Part shown: positions 46,975 through 59,040 of the stretch, one piece after another
Layout: the number at the start of each line of letters is the position of its first letter
Numbering within the stretch: the stretch's first letter is position 1
NCBI RefSeq assembly: GCF_021869535.1
Contig: NW_026262712.1
Location: forward strand, 97,910,140-97,974,139
DNA length: 64,000 nucleotides
Reading direction: 5' to 3'
Source: Mytilus californianus
Lineage: Eukaryota > Mollusca > Bivalvia > Mytilida > Mytilidae
The notes under the pieces: model-generated
The model's database searches: none
What the model was told of the DNA's origin: nothing
Seen by the model: only the letters and a program-made list of their open reading frames with translations
Position numbers and translations under genes: made by a program

Positions 46975-49900
46975 TCATAGGCTTATCTGTATAAGATTAT
47001 TATCCTGAAGATCCAATGATCCTACTACTCTACACGACATATGGTTACTCGGTCCATTGTCTTGTTTGGCGATAATCTTACTTCCACACCAGTAACCACC
47101 CTGAATAGGAGATTGAAGGAAGTTGACATTCGAGAATACAATCTTCTGTGCTTGACCTCTCTGTGCTACACATGAACAAACCTTGTCTGGGATAGTATTA
47201 GCAAAGTATCCTTCTAAAACTATACGCACCCCTTCTGCTTCGCTGTTGGTACAGAACGTTGCCACTGAAATATTTAAATTTTGTCATTTTTTTTAAATTT
47301 TTGATATTCAAATAAAAAAAAAAAGATTTATACGCCATTGTTTATATTTGTCTGTTTGAAAAGATGCATGGTAGGTTTATGATTATTAAATGATGAACCA
47401 ATAAAATGTCGCTTTAAAATCAGTCGGGTCCAGGACCAATCCAGTATATCTTATCAAAATCCTTCGTAATTAAGTCCATTTTTTATGTACAATGTGTATC
47501 ATAACTGTTTCTTGTTACGGAATATATTTTTTCAGCATTTATTTTCATATTTTGTTAAGAAATTTGCACTTGCATGTTTGCAGTATAATTGTTGTGTGTG
47601 TGTGTATTTTTAGAATAGAAATCCAGATTTAGTCTGTGTTTCAAATATTAAAGGAGGTGTTTCGGTTATGGTCATGAGACCTAGGCTTATCCTCATCAGG
47701 TATCCCTAGCCTATATTTTTCTTTCTTGTAATATTTAGAATGGTTCCAATTTGATTTCCCTTATGGGGATACGACACCTGTTCATACGTTCTAGTTCGTT
47801 TCTTTCTTTTTTGTTTCTTTCTGTTTTTTGTTATTTATTTCTCTCTTTATTTTAGCTGTTCTGTAATTTTATTGTGTGTGATATTTTTATCTTTTATTTG
47901 ATTTTATACGACTATATCATTTTCCATTTTAGAATTCGTTAAATATTCTTTTAGATTTTTATGTCTTTTGTACCCAATAATCGGTGGTTTTGGAAACATA
48001 GTTTTTGTATTTCTGTTTTGTTCGATTAGGTGCCAATGTTTCCTTAAAGCTCTTCTGATTCCTGTAAATGCTGGGTTAAATCTTGTTGCAAAAACGAGCG
48101 GTGGAGCCGCTTTCTTATTTTTATAATTGTTTTTCAAAGTTTGTTTCCTTTCTCGTTTTGTTGTATTAGTTATAATGTTGTCAATCTCATTTTCGTAATG
48201 TCCTCTTTTAAGAAGTTTAGACTTAAACAGTTTAACTTCTTTATTGAAGTCATTTAGGTTATTGCAAGATCTTATAAAACGAATAATTTCTGCAGTAATG
48301 AATCCTTTAAATACGGATGTAGGGTGGGTTGATGTTCGTTCCAGGTATTGGAAATTATCAGTTGGTTTTCTATATAGTTTGACGTCTAAAATTTGCTTTT
48401 TTTCCCATCGTTCACCTTTGAAGACAGTTATGTCTAGAAACTGTATACTTTCTGATGATATCTCATGTGTAAATCTAATTAATGGGTGAATAGTATTAGC
48501 GATGTCGAAGAAAACCATAAGATTATCTTCACTGGAATTAAATAGGACAAAGCCATCGTCCCGATAAATTGATAAATGAGTGATATTGTTTTTAAACGGG
48601 AATAACTCAAGTATTTTTGAAATTATTTCAAACATTCTAATATCAGCTAAACTAGGACTCATTGGGTTTCCCATAGGAATCCCACATCTCTGTTTGTGAA
48701 TATTTTGTCATTAAATTCAAATTCATTATTTGTAAGTACGTAATTCAACAGCTCGAGTATTTAATTCTTAGGTGGCAGAGGTATATTATATTTAATTTCG
48801 AGCATTTTTGGCCATGCTCTATCGACCGCTTCAATTATTTCTTTGTGTGGGAGTGAATTGTACATACTCGAAATATCAAAACTGCATAATATGATATTTT
48901 TAGGTACTCTTACACTTTCAATTTTGTTGATAAAAGCGCTCGTGTCCTTTGTATATGTCCAAAGTGTGCTTACAACTGGTTTGAGAAAATAGTCTATAAA
49001 TTGACCAATTCTTTTAACAGGACTGTTGCATAACGATACAATTGGTCTGCCAGGGATTTGAACTTCATTTAAGTGTTCACTGTTTGCTTTTATTTTGTCT
49101 CGATCAGTTTGATTTAATTTGTGTATCTTTGGTAGTATATATAATCTTCCTAGTCTTTTATTTTCGTATCTTGTTAAATACTCATATGTAGTGTTATCAA
49201 GGTAATTATTATCATGTAATTTTTTCAGCATTCCATTTATAGTTTCTGAAATATCTTCTGTATGACACTCCTGGATTGGTTCATAATGTATGTTGTTATT
49301 GAGTAAAACCATTGCCTGTTTAATGTATAATGTCTTATCAAGAACGACTGTGGTTGAGTTTTTATCAGCTTTTTTAATTATAATATTTTTATTCGCTCGT
49401 AAATTGTTTAAAGCTATTCTTTCCTTTTTACTTAGATTGTCTCTAATTTTGTTCATTTTCAATTTGCTGAGTTCCACTTTTGTCGCAAATAGATAATTTT
49501 CAATTGAATTATTTGCATGTTTCGGTTTATATCCCGAGTTTCTCCTGAATGGGTGGTATGTATATGTATATCAAAATCAATCGGGTCCAGGACCAATCCA
49601 GTATATCTTATTATAATCCTTCGTAATTAATTCCATTTTCTATGTGCATTAGAGTAATTTAGAGCTGGTAAACTCAGTGTATGATAAATATTTCTGGTTA
49701 TGGAATACATTCTTCTGCATTTATTTTCATATTTTTCTAGAAATTCACACTTGCATGTTTGTAGTATAATTATTGTGTGTGTATTTTTAGAATAGGAAAC
49801 CAGATCAGGTCTGGGTTTCTAATACTGAAAAGGGTGTTTCGGTTATGGTCATGTAGAACTAGGCCTATCCTCATGAGGTATTCCTAGCCTATATGTTTCC

Positions 49901-50891
49901 TTTCTTGTAATATGTAGAATAGTTTCAATTTGATTTCTCTTATGGGGATACGACACCTGTTTATACAATCGTTTTTATCTTTTTTCTTATTTCTGTTTTT
50001 TTTGGTATTTTTTTCCTCTTTTTATTTAAGCTCTTCACAATTTATTTATTGTGCATGACATTTTTATCTTTTGTTTGATTTTGTCTGTTTATATCATTTT
50101 TCTTCTTTGAATTCGTTAAATACTCTTTTAGATTTTTATGTCTTTTGTATGTAAAACGTTTGCTCACTGCTTTTAATACTCTATTTGAGAGATTAAATAT
50201 CTGTTTTTGTTATTCTATTTGAGAACAAATTAGTTATTAAAGCAGTCTCTATTTGAGAGATTACTTTATTTTTGCTATTCTATTAAAGCAGTCTCTATTT
50301 GAGAGATTACTTTATTTTTGCTATTCTATTAAAGCAGTCTCTATTTGAGAGATTACTTTATTTTTGCTCTTCTATTAAAGCAGTCTCTATTTGAGAGATT
50401 ACTTTATTTTTGCTATTCTATTAAAGCAGTCTCTATTTGAGAGATTACTTTATTGTTGCTATTCTATTAAAGCAGTCTCTATTTGAGAGATTACTTTATG
50501 TTGTTATTCTATTTGAGAATAACTTGTATTATCAATCTCTATTTGAGAGATGATTATTACTGTTTCTTTACAAAAACAAGACAAAACAGTCCTTTACTTC
50601 CTATGTTATAGCGTTAAAATAGATCCTGCACTGTGTGATAGATAAGTATGTGTATTTTATCAGTCAAATATTTCTATCTAATTGCCTCCACGTGATTACA
50701 AGATCTCGTATGCTGATTAGTTGATTCTATATACGGCACAGATACATGCACGTGTATTGTTGACCTCACCTAACCTAAACTATATCTTAAAATAGTTCAG
50801 GAGTGCCCTTAACAGATACACATAATAATGTATTATTTTCTTCTTCTGGATCGATATTACTAATGAAAATAAATAGAAGATCCTTTACATA

Positions 50892-50935
<44 letters not shown>

Positions 50936-51757
50936 TATCTCTTTTAAAATAATAGTATTATTTACTGGTCAGTTCAAGAATTATAGTAAGATAGTTATAG
51001 TCAATTAGTATTTTTCATTTAGAAAAAAAAAATTATTTGTCGGCTGTTGGACATGTTATTATTGTAATATTCTTATATACAGGTGGTCGAATCCCCATGA
51101 GAATCAAGTTTTTAAGAGAAAATTATTTAGACTTTTGCTGTGAAGTCTGTATCTTAATTTTTATTTATCTATTACTAGACTATGTCTTTGCAAGCGGAAT
51201 GTTCCCCGCCATATATTACTTTACTGGTACTGCTGTCGACCGACTTTAAATTTCCCAACTGAATATTACTACAATTTATCAGTTGTTACCTCTCCGGAGG
51301 CGCATTTCAACAATTAATTTCTGATCAGTGATGCTCGAGGCACTAATACTTGAAATACCAAACCTCATACAAAGGTTGCAGAGCTGATCAAAGCAACAAG
51401 AACAACCTTGAAGCTTAACCCAGACAACGAGTAAGAGCGTGAGTGAGATACATTCCTTAATTTATATTTCAACAAAACAATATCCGTATTTTCCGAATCA
51501 TCTAGTGAAATTTGCTTAAGACTCTTTATATGAGGTGAATTCTAGAAAAAAGCAATGCAGTGAGAAATCTGAATAATCCACTGGTTTCCAGACACATAAA
51601 GAATTATTAGTTCTTTTAGGGCATTAGATCTTATATACTTTGTTTGAAGATTTTATGAACGAAATAGAATATCATCTATGTATTCACTGTAGCTTACCTG
51701 GAAGGTTCTCAGAAACTGATGCATTAGAACACTTGGCATACTCTTGGACAGTTAAAA
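46975..51757 (-). CDS. Small cysteine-containing, probably secreted protein (two exons seen)
   Basis: Exon 51757-51698 (20 codons, with VQEYAKCSNAS) ends in phase 1 with donor G|GTAAGC and joins exon 47264-46975 in matching phase, giving NLP-VATFCTNSEAEG. The second exon continues GVRIVLEGYFANT, VCSCVAQRG, NVNFLQSP, GGYWCGSKI, SCRVVGSL and stops at 46975. Six Cys, no Lys-rich or membrane stretch, and a short hydrophobic start (VLTV) suggest a secreted domain whose signal peptide is in an exon upstream of 51757 that I did not find. I do not recognise the family. The 4.4-kb intron between the exons is filled by a Penelope-like element and a 46-bp array. Confidence 0.6.
47416..50149 (-). mobile_element. 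Penelope-like element with pseudo-LTRs
   Basis: A direct repeat of about 560-580 bp lies on both sides of the RT gene (47416-47971 and 49573-50149; both start with TCGGGTCCAGGACCAATCCA). Both copies include the last codons of the RT frame (KNLKEYL region), so the upstream copy is the 3' end of a tandem partner. This partial head-to-tail layout (pLTR) is characteristic of Penelope-like elements. The upstream copy ends 14 bases before the open frame begins. Confidence 0.8.
47904..49558 (-). pseudogene. Penelope-like reverse transcriptase, YRDD type
   Basis: Runs from about 49558 (YHPFRRNSGYKPK) to the stop at 47904. It includes ADKNSTTVVLDK, LYILPKIHKLN, GRPIVSLCNSP, CSFDISSMYNSLPH (motif A), MGNPMSPSLADI (motif B), YRDDGFVLF (motif C), YRKPTDNFQYL, TRFNPAF and IIGYKRHKNLK. 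Two lesions only: a stop at 48761-48763 (TAA) and one missing base in the AA at 48699-48700. The C-terminal text normally precedes a GIY-YIG domain, but none is seen before the frame ends. Nearly intact, so probably young. Confidence 0.82.
50175..50560. repeat. 46-bp tandem array with internal hairpin
   Basis: About seven units of 46 bp, each with TCTCTATTTGAGAGA (a self-complementary stem) and TTTATTTTTGCTATTC. It begins about 25 bases beyond the end of the Penelope-like element. Confidence 0.95.
50561..51697. other. Intron remainder with a TA microsatellite and a mussel repeat
   Basis: TA run at 50897-50932. At 51310-51420 the CTGATCAGTGATGCTCGAGG family, which I know as a frequent mussel repeat. 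No gene seen; the open plus frame 51037-51249 has no recognisable content. Confidence 0.55.
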
Positions 51758-52240
51758 CTAAAAATAAAAAGTAAGACTTAGTCATGGGCCACTTGTAATT
51801 GTACTCGTGGATAGATATAACTGGTATGTTTATGTAGTATCTATTAGTATTTTTGCTTTGGAACGGTATTGATTAGTAAAAAAGAAGAAGATGTGGTACT
51901 GTATGTTTACCATTGTGACAAATATCAACCAGTCAGAGATCAAATGACGTATATGGTAGCAATTTAGGACTGTATATGTTTTTGTTATCTATTACAACTA
52001 AATTTAATTATTTTCCCGTGCTGATTCTGATCGTTCTATCTCTATGTATATTTGTTATTTCACTGCTTGAGATAAATCGGAAGAGGTTATAATTGCAAAA
52101 AAAGCAAAATGTTCATGCGTTTGTTCCAAATAAGAAACTTGACTCATTAAATTCATTTTTATATTATGCATTTTAGTATGGTTTTCGATATTGAGGACAT
52201 TTCTCAGATTGTCTCTGTTAAATCGAATTTAAGGTTAAAC
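51758..52240. other. Upstream of the secreted-protein exon, nothing placed
   Basis: A signal-peptide exon for the gene at 46975-51757 is expected here or further right but not identified. Confidence 0.35.
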
Positions 52241-52249
52241 TTTCCTTCT

Positions 52250-53160
52250 TTGAGTATTATGTGCTTTATAACCAGTGTCATTATTGATGTTTTATGTTTT
52301 ATGCATGCATCGAACTAGCCCAATGAATATTCAGAAACACTTAAATATTGTATGACAAAATAAAATTAGCTTTCACATACAATAAGTATTAAACTCACAG
52401 GGAAGTGTGTTTATACGAATAGTTTTATAGTTTTTAAACTGATTAAATGTTGCAGTATTTGCATTTTTTTGACAATATTGCGGTAATAATTTTTTCCTTT
52501 CTGAACTAAAAAAGTTACAGACTAGAATATAATGGTACTCATCACCTATTTCATTTGAGTCACATACATTACAGGTTCTTTCGTCTCTTTGAATTTTATG
52601 CCATCTGCCCGATTCAATGGGCAAACGATGACAGCCACATCTGAATTTACATAAAAAATACATCAGATATGAGGGTAGTATCGGACAACAAATAACGTTC
52701 AAAACAGAACTCATTTTTAAATATTCTATAGCAAATTGTTTTACTTGAATTAAAAATGTAAGACGACCATTCTTGCTTAAATTGGTCTGTAAGTCTAAGT
52801 TCTACACAGTTTTCTATCCAATCTGTGGAAAAATGAGACTGAGATCTCCATACATTTGATAGAGCACAATTATCAAAACTACTTTTAACAAATATCAACC
52901 ATTTGCTTTCAAAGCCATAATTCTCAAAATATACAAACAGCAATTTATAAAGAATTGAGGAAAATTCTTTGAGTACTTTGTGCTTTATAATCAGTGTCAT
53001 TAATGATTGTTTATGTATTATGCATGCTTCGAACTAGCCCAATTAAGATTCAGAAACACTTAAATATTGTATGACAAAATAAAATTAGCTTTCACATACA
53101 ATAAGTATTAAACTCACAGGGAAGTGTGTTTATACGAATAGTTTTATAGTTTTTAATAAT
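52250..53160 (-). pseudogene. Two nested LINE 3' ends
   Basis: Minus-strand frames encode the tail of a non-LTR reverse transcriptase: WSSYIFNSSKTICYRIFK, FRCGCHRLPIESGRW, CNVCDSNEIGDEYHYIL (zinc-knuckle-like Cys-His) and the end RINTLPCEF. About 190 bp of the 3' end occur twice as a direct repeat (52255-52435 and 52972-53157). The segment 52745-52985 matches 56765-56985 closely, so a second copy of the same family lies 4 kb away. Confidence 0.8.
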
Positions 53161-53356
53161 ATCACTTACAAAATTCAATTGTGATATAAAATAGCTGATG
53201 TAATGGATACTTTTAATAACAAAAAGTTAACCAATCCTTAAGATTACTTTGACCAATGTCAGATTTAAAAATATATCTAGAGGTTAAAAATAATAAGTTC
53301 GGAGGGAAATGCATTTGAAAATATTAAAAACAACTAGTTAAATCGTTCAAATTATA

Positions 53357-56150
53357 ATGGCATATTGTTATTCTAAACTGGTTCCCAAAATTGATCGCCC
53401 TGCAGATCATAAAAAACATTTTATTAAAATTAAGTTTGTCAATAAAGGTTTTGATTTTGTAAATATTGCCGGTATTTTTAACGACCATTCTGTTAAAGAA
53501 CAAATTCCTGGATATTTTGATAATACTGAACTCCCTCTTATTTGTTATATTTACCAGAAATCTACCCGGAAATGTGTGTTTAATTATAGCCAAGTCTGTA
53601 AAGATATAAATATCAGTGAAAATACACCTACGTCATGTAATTGTAGTAATTCAGAATACACTTATGGCCCCATTTCCCATGTTATAACAGGAGACCTTAA
53701 CATCGGTCACGACCGAGAGTTAAAATCATTCCTCAGTAAAGGACCTAAATATCGTCCCCCGTCAATTATTAATTGGAATGAGTGTCGTAATATCATCAAC
53801 GACTCACTTCGTGCTTATTGTTTGAAATGGATAAAACGGGAATAAAGCTGACAAAAAATCTTTGGACTCTTTTTTCAATTCAGTAATGAAGATAGTTGAT
53901 ATACGTATACAACATTTTAAAGAATATTTTACTCTTAACAACAACCATAAAAATCCTATTTCTCGTATCAAACATAAACTAAAAGAACTAGCCAAGGAAT
54001 TTGTTTTTGTCCCGGCTGATAAAGCTGCTAATAATATTATTATAGTTTGACGTAAATTTTACATTGAGGTTCTGCAAAAGGGAATCACCAATTCACCAAC
54101 ATTCCAACTGACTTCAATTTCAGAAAACGATATCTGTAACAAACATAAACTATTAGCTACTTCTTTACAAGCAGAACCAAATACAATGAAAGTCCCAACT
54201 ATGTACTGGCTTCCGAAGCTACACAAATCACCTTACAAATATAGATTTATTTCGTCTCAAGTCATTGTTCCACTACTTAATTGTCTATTCTCCTTACTAG
54301 TTCACTTGGTACAATAAAAAATCTGATAATAAATTGTTCAAATAAAGCCTTTGAAAATAGTGGAATTAATTACTTTTGGAGTGTCAAAAACTCGTTGGAA
54401 GTAATTGATAAATTGCATGCATATATTGGTGATTTTGAATCGGTTCAATGTTTTGATTTTTCTACCCTATATACCACTTTTCCTCATATTCTTATTAAGA
54501 AAAAATTTACACACCTAATTAAATGGGCATTTAAAAAGTCGGAATGCGAATACATATGTTCAAACTCTTTAAGGTCATTTTTTAGTAGCAACAAACAAAA
54601 GAACTATGTCAATTGGACATGCTTTGATACTATATCTACCCTTGAATTTTTACTTGATAACATTTTTGTTCGCTTTGGAGATTCCGTGTATCGTCAAGTT
54701 ATCGGAATTCCAATGGGGACTAATTATGAACCACTTATTGCGGACCTGTTTTTGTATTGTTATGAGTTACAATTTAAGACTAAAATCAGCAAAGACCCAT
54801 CGAAACAACATCTGATACAAAAATTTAACAATACTTTTAGATATTTGGATGATATATTGGCTCTCAATAATGACGACTTCAGTATGTATACTAAAGAAAT
54901 TTATCCTGTTGAACTTACTTTAAATAAAGCTAATACTAACAATGATCACTGTCCTTTCCTCGATCTTGATATCTATATCATTAACGGGAAGCTTAATACA
55001 AAAATTTATGCTAAAAGAGATGATTTTTCATTTCCTATCGTTAATTATCCATTTTTAGATGGTGACGTTCCCTTGTCACCATCTTATGGTGTTTATATAT
55101 CTCAACTTGTACGATTCGCTCGTGTATGTAACAACGTATTAGATTTTAGCGATAGAAATTTATGTATTACTGAAAAATTATTACACCAGGGTTTTCGATA
55201 TCATAAACTAGTCAAAACATTTACTTAATTTTATCATCGGTATAAGGACATCATTCGTAAATATAACTCAACATGCAGATATCTTATACGTTCGGGTATT
55301 TCACATCCAATCTTTTATGGTGATATTCTTTACAAAGCACAAAAATGTCAGTATTCACCTCAAAAGCTAACAAAACCTTTAAATAGACTTATTAAGAAGG
55401 GATATAGTTACGATACTGTTGTCAGGTCATTATAGATTGCATATTTATTTTGGCTTTAATATTAATTCACTTATAGGGTCTTTGCATCGGAATTAAACAC
55501 ATTTATTCTAAAACCAGTTGTTGGCATGACACGGGTTATGTTCTTCTCATATATTTTATGACGGTATAATACTAAACCCCTAACAGGAGGGATTGTGCCT
55601 GATATTCATATGATGAAGACATAATCTTGTAATCAGTTTAATTGAGGTCTGGAGCTGGCATGTCAGTAACTGCTAGTAGTCTGTTGTTATTTATGTATTA
55701 TTGTCATTTTGTTTATTTTCTTTTGTTTCCTATTCTGACATCGGACTCGGACTTCTCTTATACTGAGTTTTACTGTACGTACTGTTGTGCGTTTGTTTTT
55801 TTCTACATTGGCTAGAGGTATAGGGGGAGGGTTGAGATCTCAAAAAACATGTTTAACCCCGCCGCATGTTTGCGCCTATCCCAAGTCAGGAGCCTCTGGC
55901 CTTTGTTGGTCTTGTATCATTTTTAATTTTAGTTTCCTGTGTACAGTTTGGAGTTTAGTATGACGTCCATTATCACTGAACTAGTATACATATTTGTTTA
56001 GGGGCCAGCTGAAGGACGTCTTCGGGTGCGGGAGTTTCTCGCTGCATTGAAGACCCATTGGTGGCCTTCGGCTGTTGTCTGCTCTATGGTCGGGTTGTTG
56101 TCTCTTTGACACATTCCCCATTTCCATTCTCAATTTTATTATTTTTTAAA
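53357..56150 (+). mobile_element. Penelope-like element with long RT and full 3' tail, inactivated
   Basis: The plus strand encodes an N-terminal part (53357-53840) with PTSCNCSNSEYTYG (CxC), SHVITGDLNIGHD and SKGPKYRPP, then VPADKAANNIIIV, YWLPKLHKSPYKYRFIS, FDFSTLYTTFPH (motif A), GIPMGTNYEPLIADLFLY (motif B, with two changes from the GTNCAPL of the copy at 45190), FRYLDDILAL (motif C), and DDFSFPIVNYPFL to about 55435. Lesions: a frameshift near 53840, a TGA at about 54048, a frameshift and TAA near 54260-54280, and a TAA at 55226. The tail 55590-56150 is the source of the repeats at 18326 and 44950. No GIY-YIG domain is visible. Confidence 0.85.
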
Positions 56151-56760
56151 TCTTTTAAATCACTTTATGTTCAAAAGGGTCTTTCTTTTTTTCTCTTTTT
56201 AGATGGGAATTTACTCGGATACCGGGATAACCACCGTGCAGTTCTTTCCGGAAGTTGTGCATTCTGAAGCGACAAAACGATAAGTTGAGGGGGCCTATAT
56301 ATTATATTGAAAATATATATTATACTGGAACACACCCGCGATATCGCGGTTCCGTGACTGAATTAAAGTACCAATGCATTATTTTTAGCCTGGATTTTTA
56401 GTTTTAGTATTGTCATTTGGTAAAGTCTTGCTGATTGCAATGTTTACAGTTTTCTCTGCTTCCAAAATCTTTCTGTTTGAACCCGTTCTGGTTTTCTCAC
56501 TACAATACACTTACTATAAACTTACTATAAACTGAATTTAATTTTTTAAATGATAACCAAAGTTGATATTGGTATTGGCCATTTAAGTATATAAAATATC
56601 TTCAACTTTTTTTTTAATTTGAAGTATCATATGATTTCAGAAAGATACAATTTACATTTAGTTTATCATTTCTTGATCATTTCTTTATACTTTTACAAGA
56701 TACTACTATCTTATTTCATGAAATAATATCACGTTTTCCTGCATTTTTTTATTTGTTGTT
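56151..56760. other. Intergenic, nothing recognised
   Basis: AT-rich; ATATCGCGGT palindrome at 56340. No gene supported. Confidence 0.4.
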
Positions 56761-56761
56761 T

Positions 56762-57502
56762 TACTTTAATTAAAAATGTCAGACGACCATTCTTGCTTAA
56801 ACTGGTCTTTAAGTCTAAGTTCTACACAGTTTTCTATCCAATCTGTGGGAAAATGAGACTGGGATCTCCATATATTTGATAGACCACAATTATCAAAACT
56901 ACTTTTAACAAATTTCAACCATTTGCTTTCAAAGCCATAATTCTCAAAATATACAAACAGTAATTTATAAAGAATTGAGGAAAATGTTTCCTCATCACCA
57001 TTTACTAATCAACACCAAATTTTATCATTCACATTTTAAGTGTGAGTAAAATCGGAAATCGTCCAAGTTCTCCATAAATAATGCTACTTGGTGTTGTCTG
57101 CTTTAGGTTTAATAGGATCTTGCTAAATCGCAAGTGTACTTTTTCTAAAATATCAAAATTTTCAAAACCCCAGACCTCTGAACTGTAAAGTAATACTGGT
57201 AAAATGGCTTTATCAAACATATCTAATTGACATTCAATTGATAAATTATGTCCTCAACATTTCTTTAATAAACTATACATTGCTTTTGTTCCCTGATCTC
57301 TTAAATATTTTCTTGTAGTTAAAAATAATTCACTTCTAGCAAAAAATACACCAAGATACTTGTAGTCTTTAACAATTTCTATAAACTGTAAATCCTTGCT
57401 TGATTCTGATAACAGAATCGTATCGTCGCATACAAAAACAATAGAATATCTAAGATAAATCATTAACTCATTTTCTATGTCGCAATGTTTGTTTGTATAC
57501 AT
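56762..57502 (-). pseudogene. LINE reverse transcriptase fragment
   Basis: From 57502 down: a motif C relic VFVCDDTILLSES (YADD changed to VCDD), IVKDYKYLGVFF, then KAILPVLLYSSEVWGFEN, RFSKILLNLKQTTPSS and, after frame changes, the stretch shared with 52745-52985. Same family as that copy, 5' truncated and dead. Confidence 0.82.
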
Positions 57503-57629
57503 GTTTATTGTTTATATGTTTTAATTGATTCGGAACATTTATTAAAAAATATATTATATATTTATTAAAGCTGGAACATAAGATATGGACTCAGTATACT
57601 GTTCCAAAATTAAAGAATATGTTAATGTG

Positions 57630-57975
57630 TTAAAATACCAGGGGACATGAACAACCATAATCAAATAAAACAGACAATACCATGGCCAAAAGAAAGAAGA
57701 CAAATAGTCCATAAAACACGGATCACAAAACTAACGATTGAGCAACAAAGACAAAAACAGGTGTAAAAGTAGGTGCTTAGGAAGGGTATACAGTTCCTGT
57801 ATCATTAGTAACACTCGTCGTGTTCTCATTGCATATTAGGTTAACATTCGGTCCTAAGTGGAAATTGATGGTGGTAGAATCTAGGTAAATAGGACGTGAT
57901 TGTGGCCAAGCCAAGTGGATCATATCCGTGGCCATCTGTGACACATTTATTTTATAATGGTCAACTAATTTTCAA
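57630..57975. repeat. Degraded relative of the 45190-45500 tail
   Basis: Shares ACCATGGCCAAAA, AAGACAAA, CACTCGTCGTGTT and CATCTGTGA in the same order, with many substitutions, and no reverse transcriptase attached. Confidence 0.65.
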
Positions 57976-58212
57976 TGAAACTTTCGAATGAATATTTTGA
58001 AAATAGCAATATCTTAAAATAGGACAAATCATGTCTTTTTTACATACATGTACATAGATGTGGAAAATACATTTTATCTTAAATAATTGCTGAAATATGA
58101 CAGTATTAGTATTTCAATCCAAGCGCAAACATGCATGGTCACTTGCACATTTCCAACCTGGCAGTAAACCCATGCTTAAGAGGAGCGCCTTGACGTTTGG
58201 CATTGTGGGATG

Positions 58213-58369
58213 TATAAATACGCAGCCACTTTCGGCTGGAATACAGACGATCAATTCAATATATCGTATATTGATAGGGCCTTGATCTCTCTCCGTAAAA
58301 GAATCATTCTAACAATTCTTTGGGGAAACATTTGCCACTGGACATTCAGGAAACATCAATACGTCTATT
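58213..58369 (+). promoter_or_regulatory. Candidate TATA promoter and first exon with GTAAGT donor
   Basis: TATAAATA at 58213-58220, then a normally placed start region near 58245 and a consensus donor CTATT|GTAAGT at 58369. No downstream exon was found, so the gene it would serve is unknown; it may be chance. Confidence 0.25.
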
Positions 58370-59040
58370 GTAAGTAATTGAACTGATTGTTTTATATTGA
58401 CCACCTATAGATAAAATGTAGATACATACACTAAACATCATGATTATTGATAAAACAGTATGGTCATTTGGGTTCAAAATTTATCGAAAAATATCTGTTG
58501 ATACATTTATATCTAATATGTAAATAAGAATAAAAATAAATTTAATGTTGTAATTTTGTTTCACAATATGACAATAAATTAGCACAGAATAGTTATATTT
58601 ATGCTAAGAATGTTTCTCATTACAACTTATGTTAAGGGAACCAAAATCATTTTTTGAAACAGTGAATTTAATTATAAATGGTCTTTGAAATAAAAGCATG
58701 TGCACTAGCAGGTTGATGTATACCGAAACAGTTTTAATAAATCGTTTTTTTTTTTTTTTTAAACTGTTGGTATCTGCTCAGTTCTTTGACAGTCAATCGT
58801 AAATAGTATAAGTAAAGTTTATTTGAAGTGATTGATGTGTTCAGTATATATAAACAATGATGTTTTCTATTGTCAAAGAATTGAGTATATTCGCCATAAT
58901 GATTCCACAATCTCACTTCATTGTTTTATATCTAAATGAAAACTGTCCTTTATTCAATGGTTAGATTTTCTTTGGTTTAGTGTCATCATTTATTGTGCTC
59001 TCTTTGTAATATGAAGGCACTTTCATAATGTCATTTAAAT

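Noticed and set aside
47660-47720. Hammerhead core CTGATGA...CCGAAAC in the pseudo-LTR of the Penelope-like element (minus strand)
   Set aside because: The other pseudo-LTR has CTCATGA, and I could not find matching stems I and III.
50175-50560. Regularly spaced repeats that superficially resemble a CRISPR array
   Set aside because: The whole 46-bp unit is repeated with no variable spacers, and the window is eukaryotic.
56058-56267. 69-codon plus-strand frame
   Set aside because: Lies in the 3' tail repeat of a Penelope-like element.
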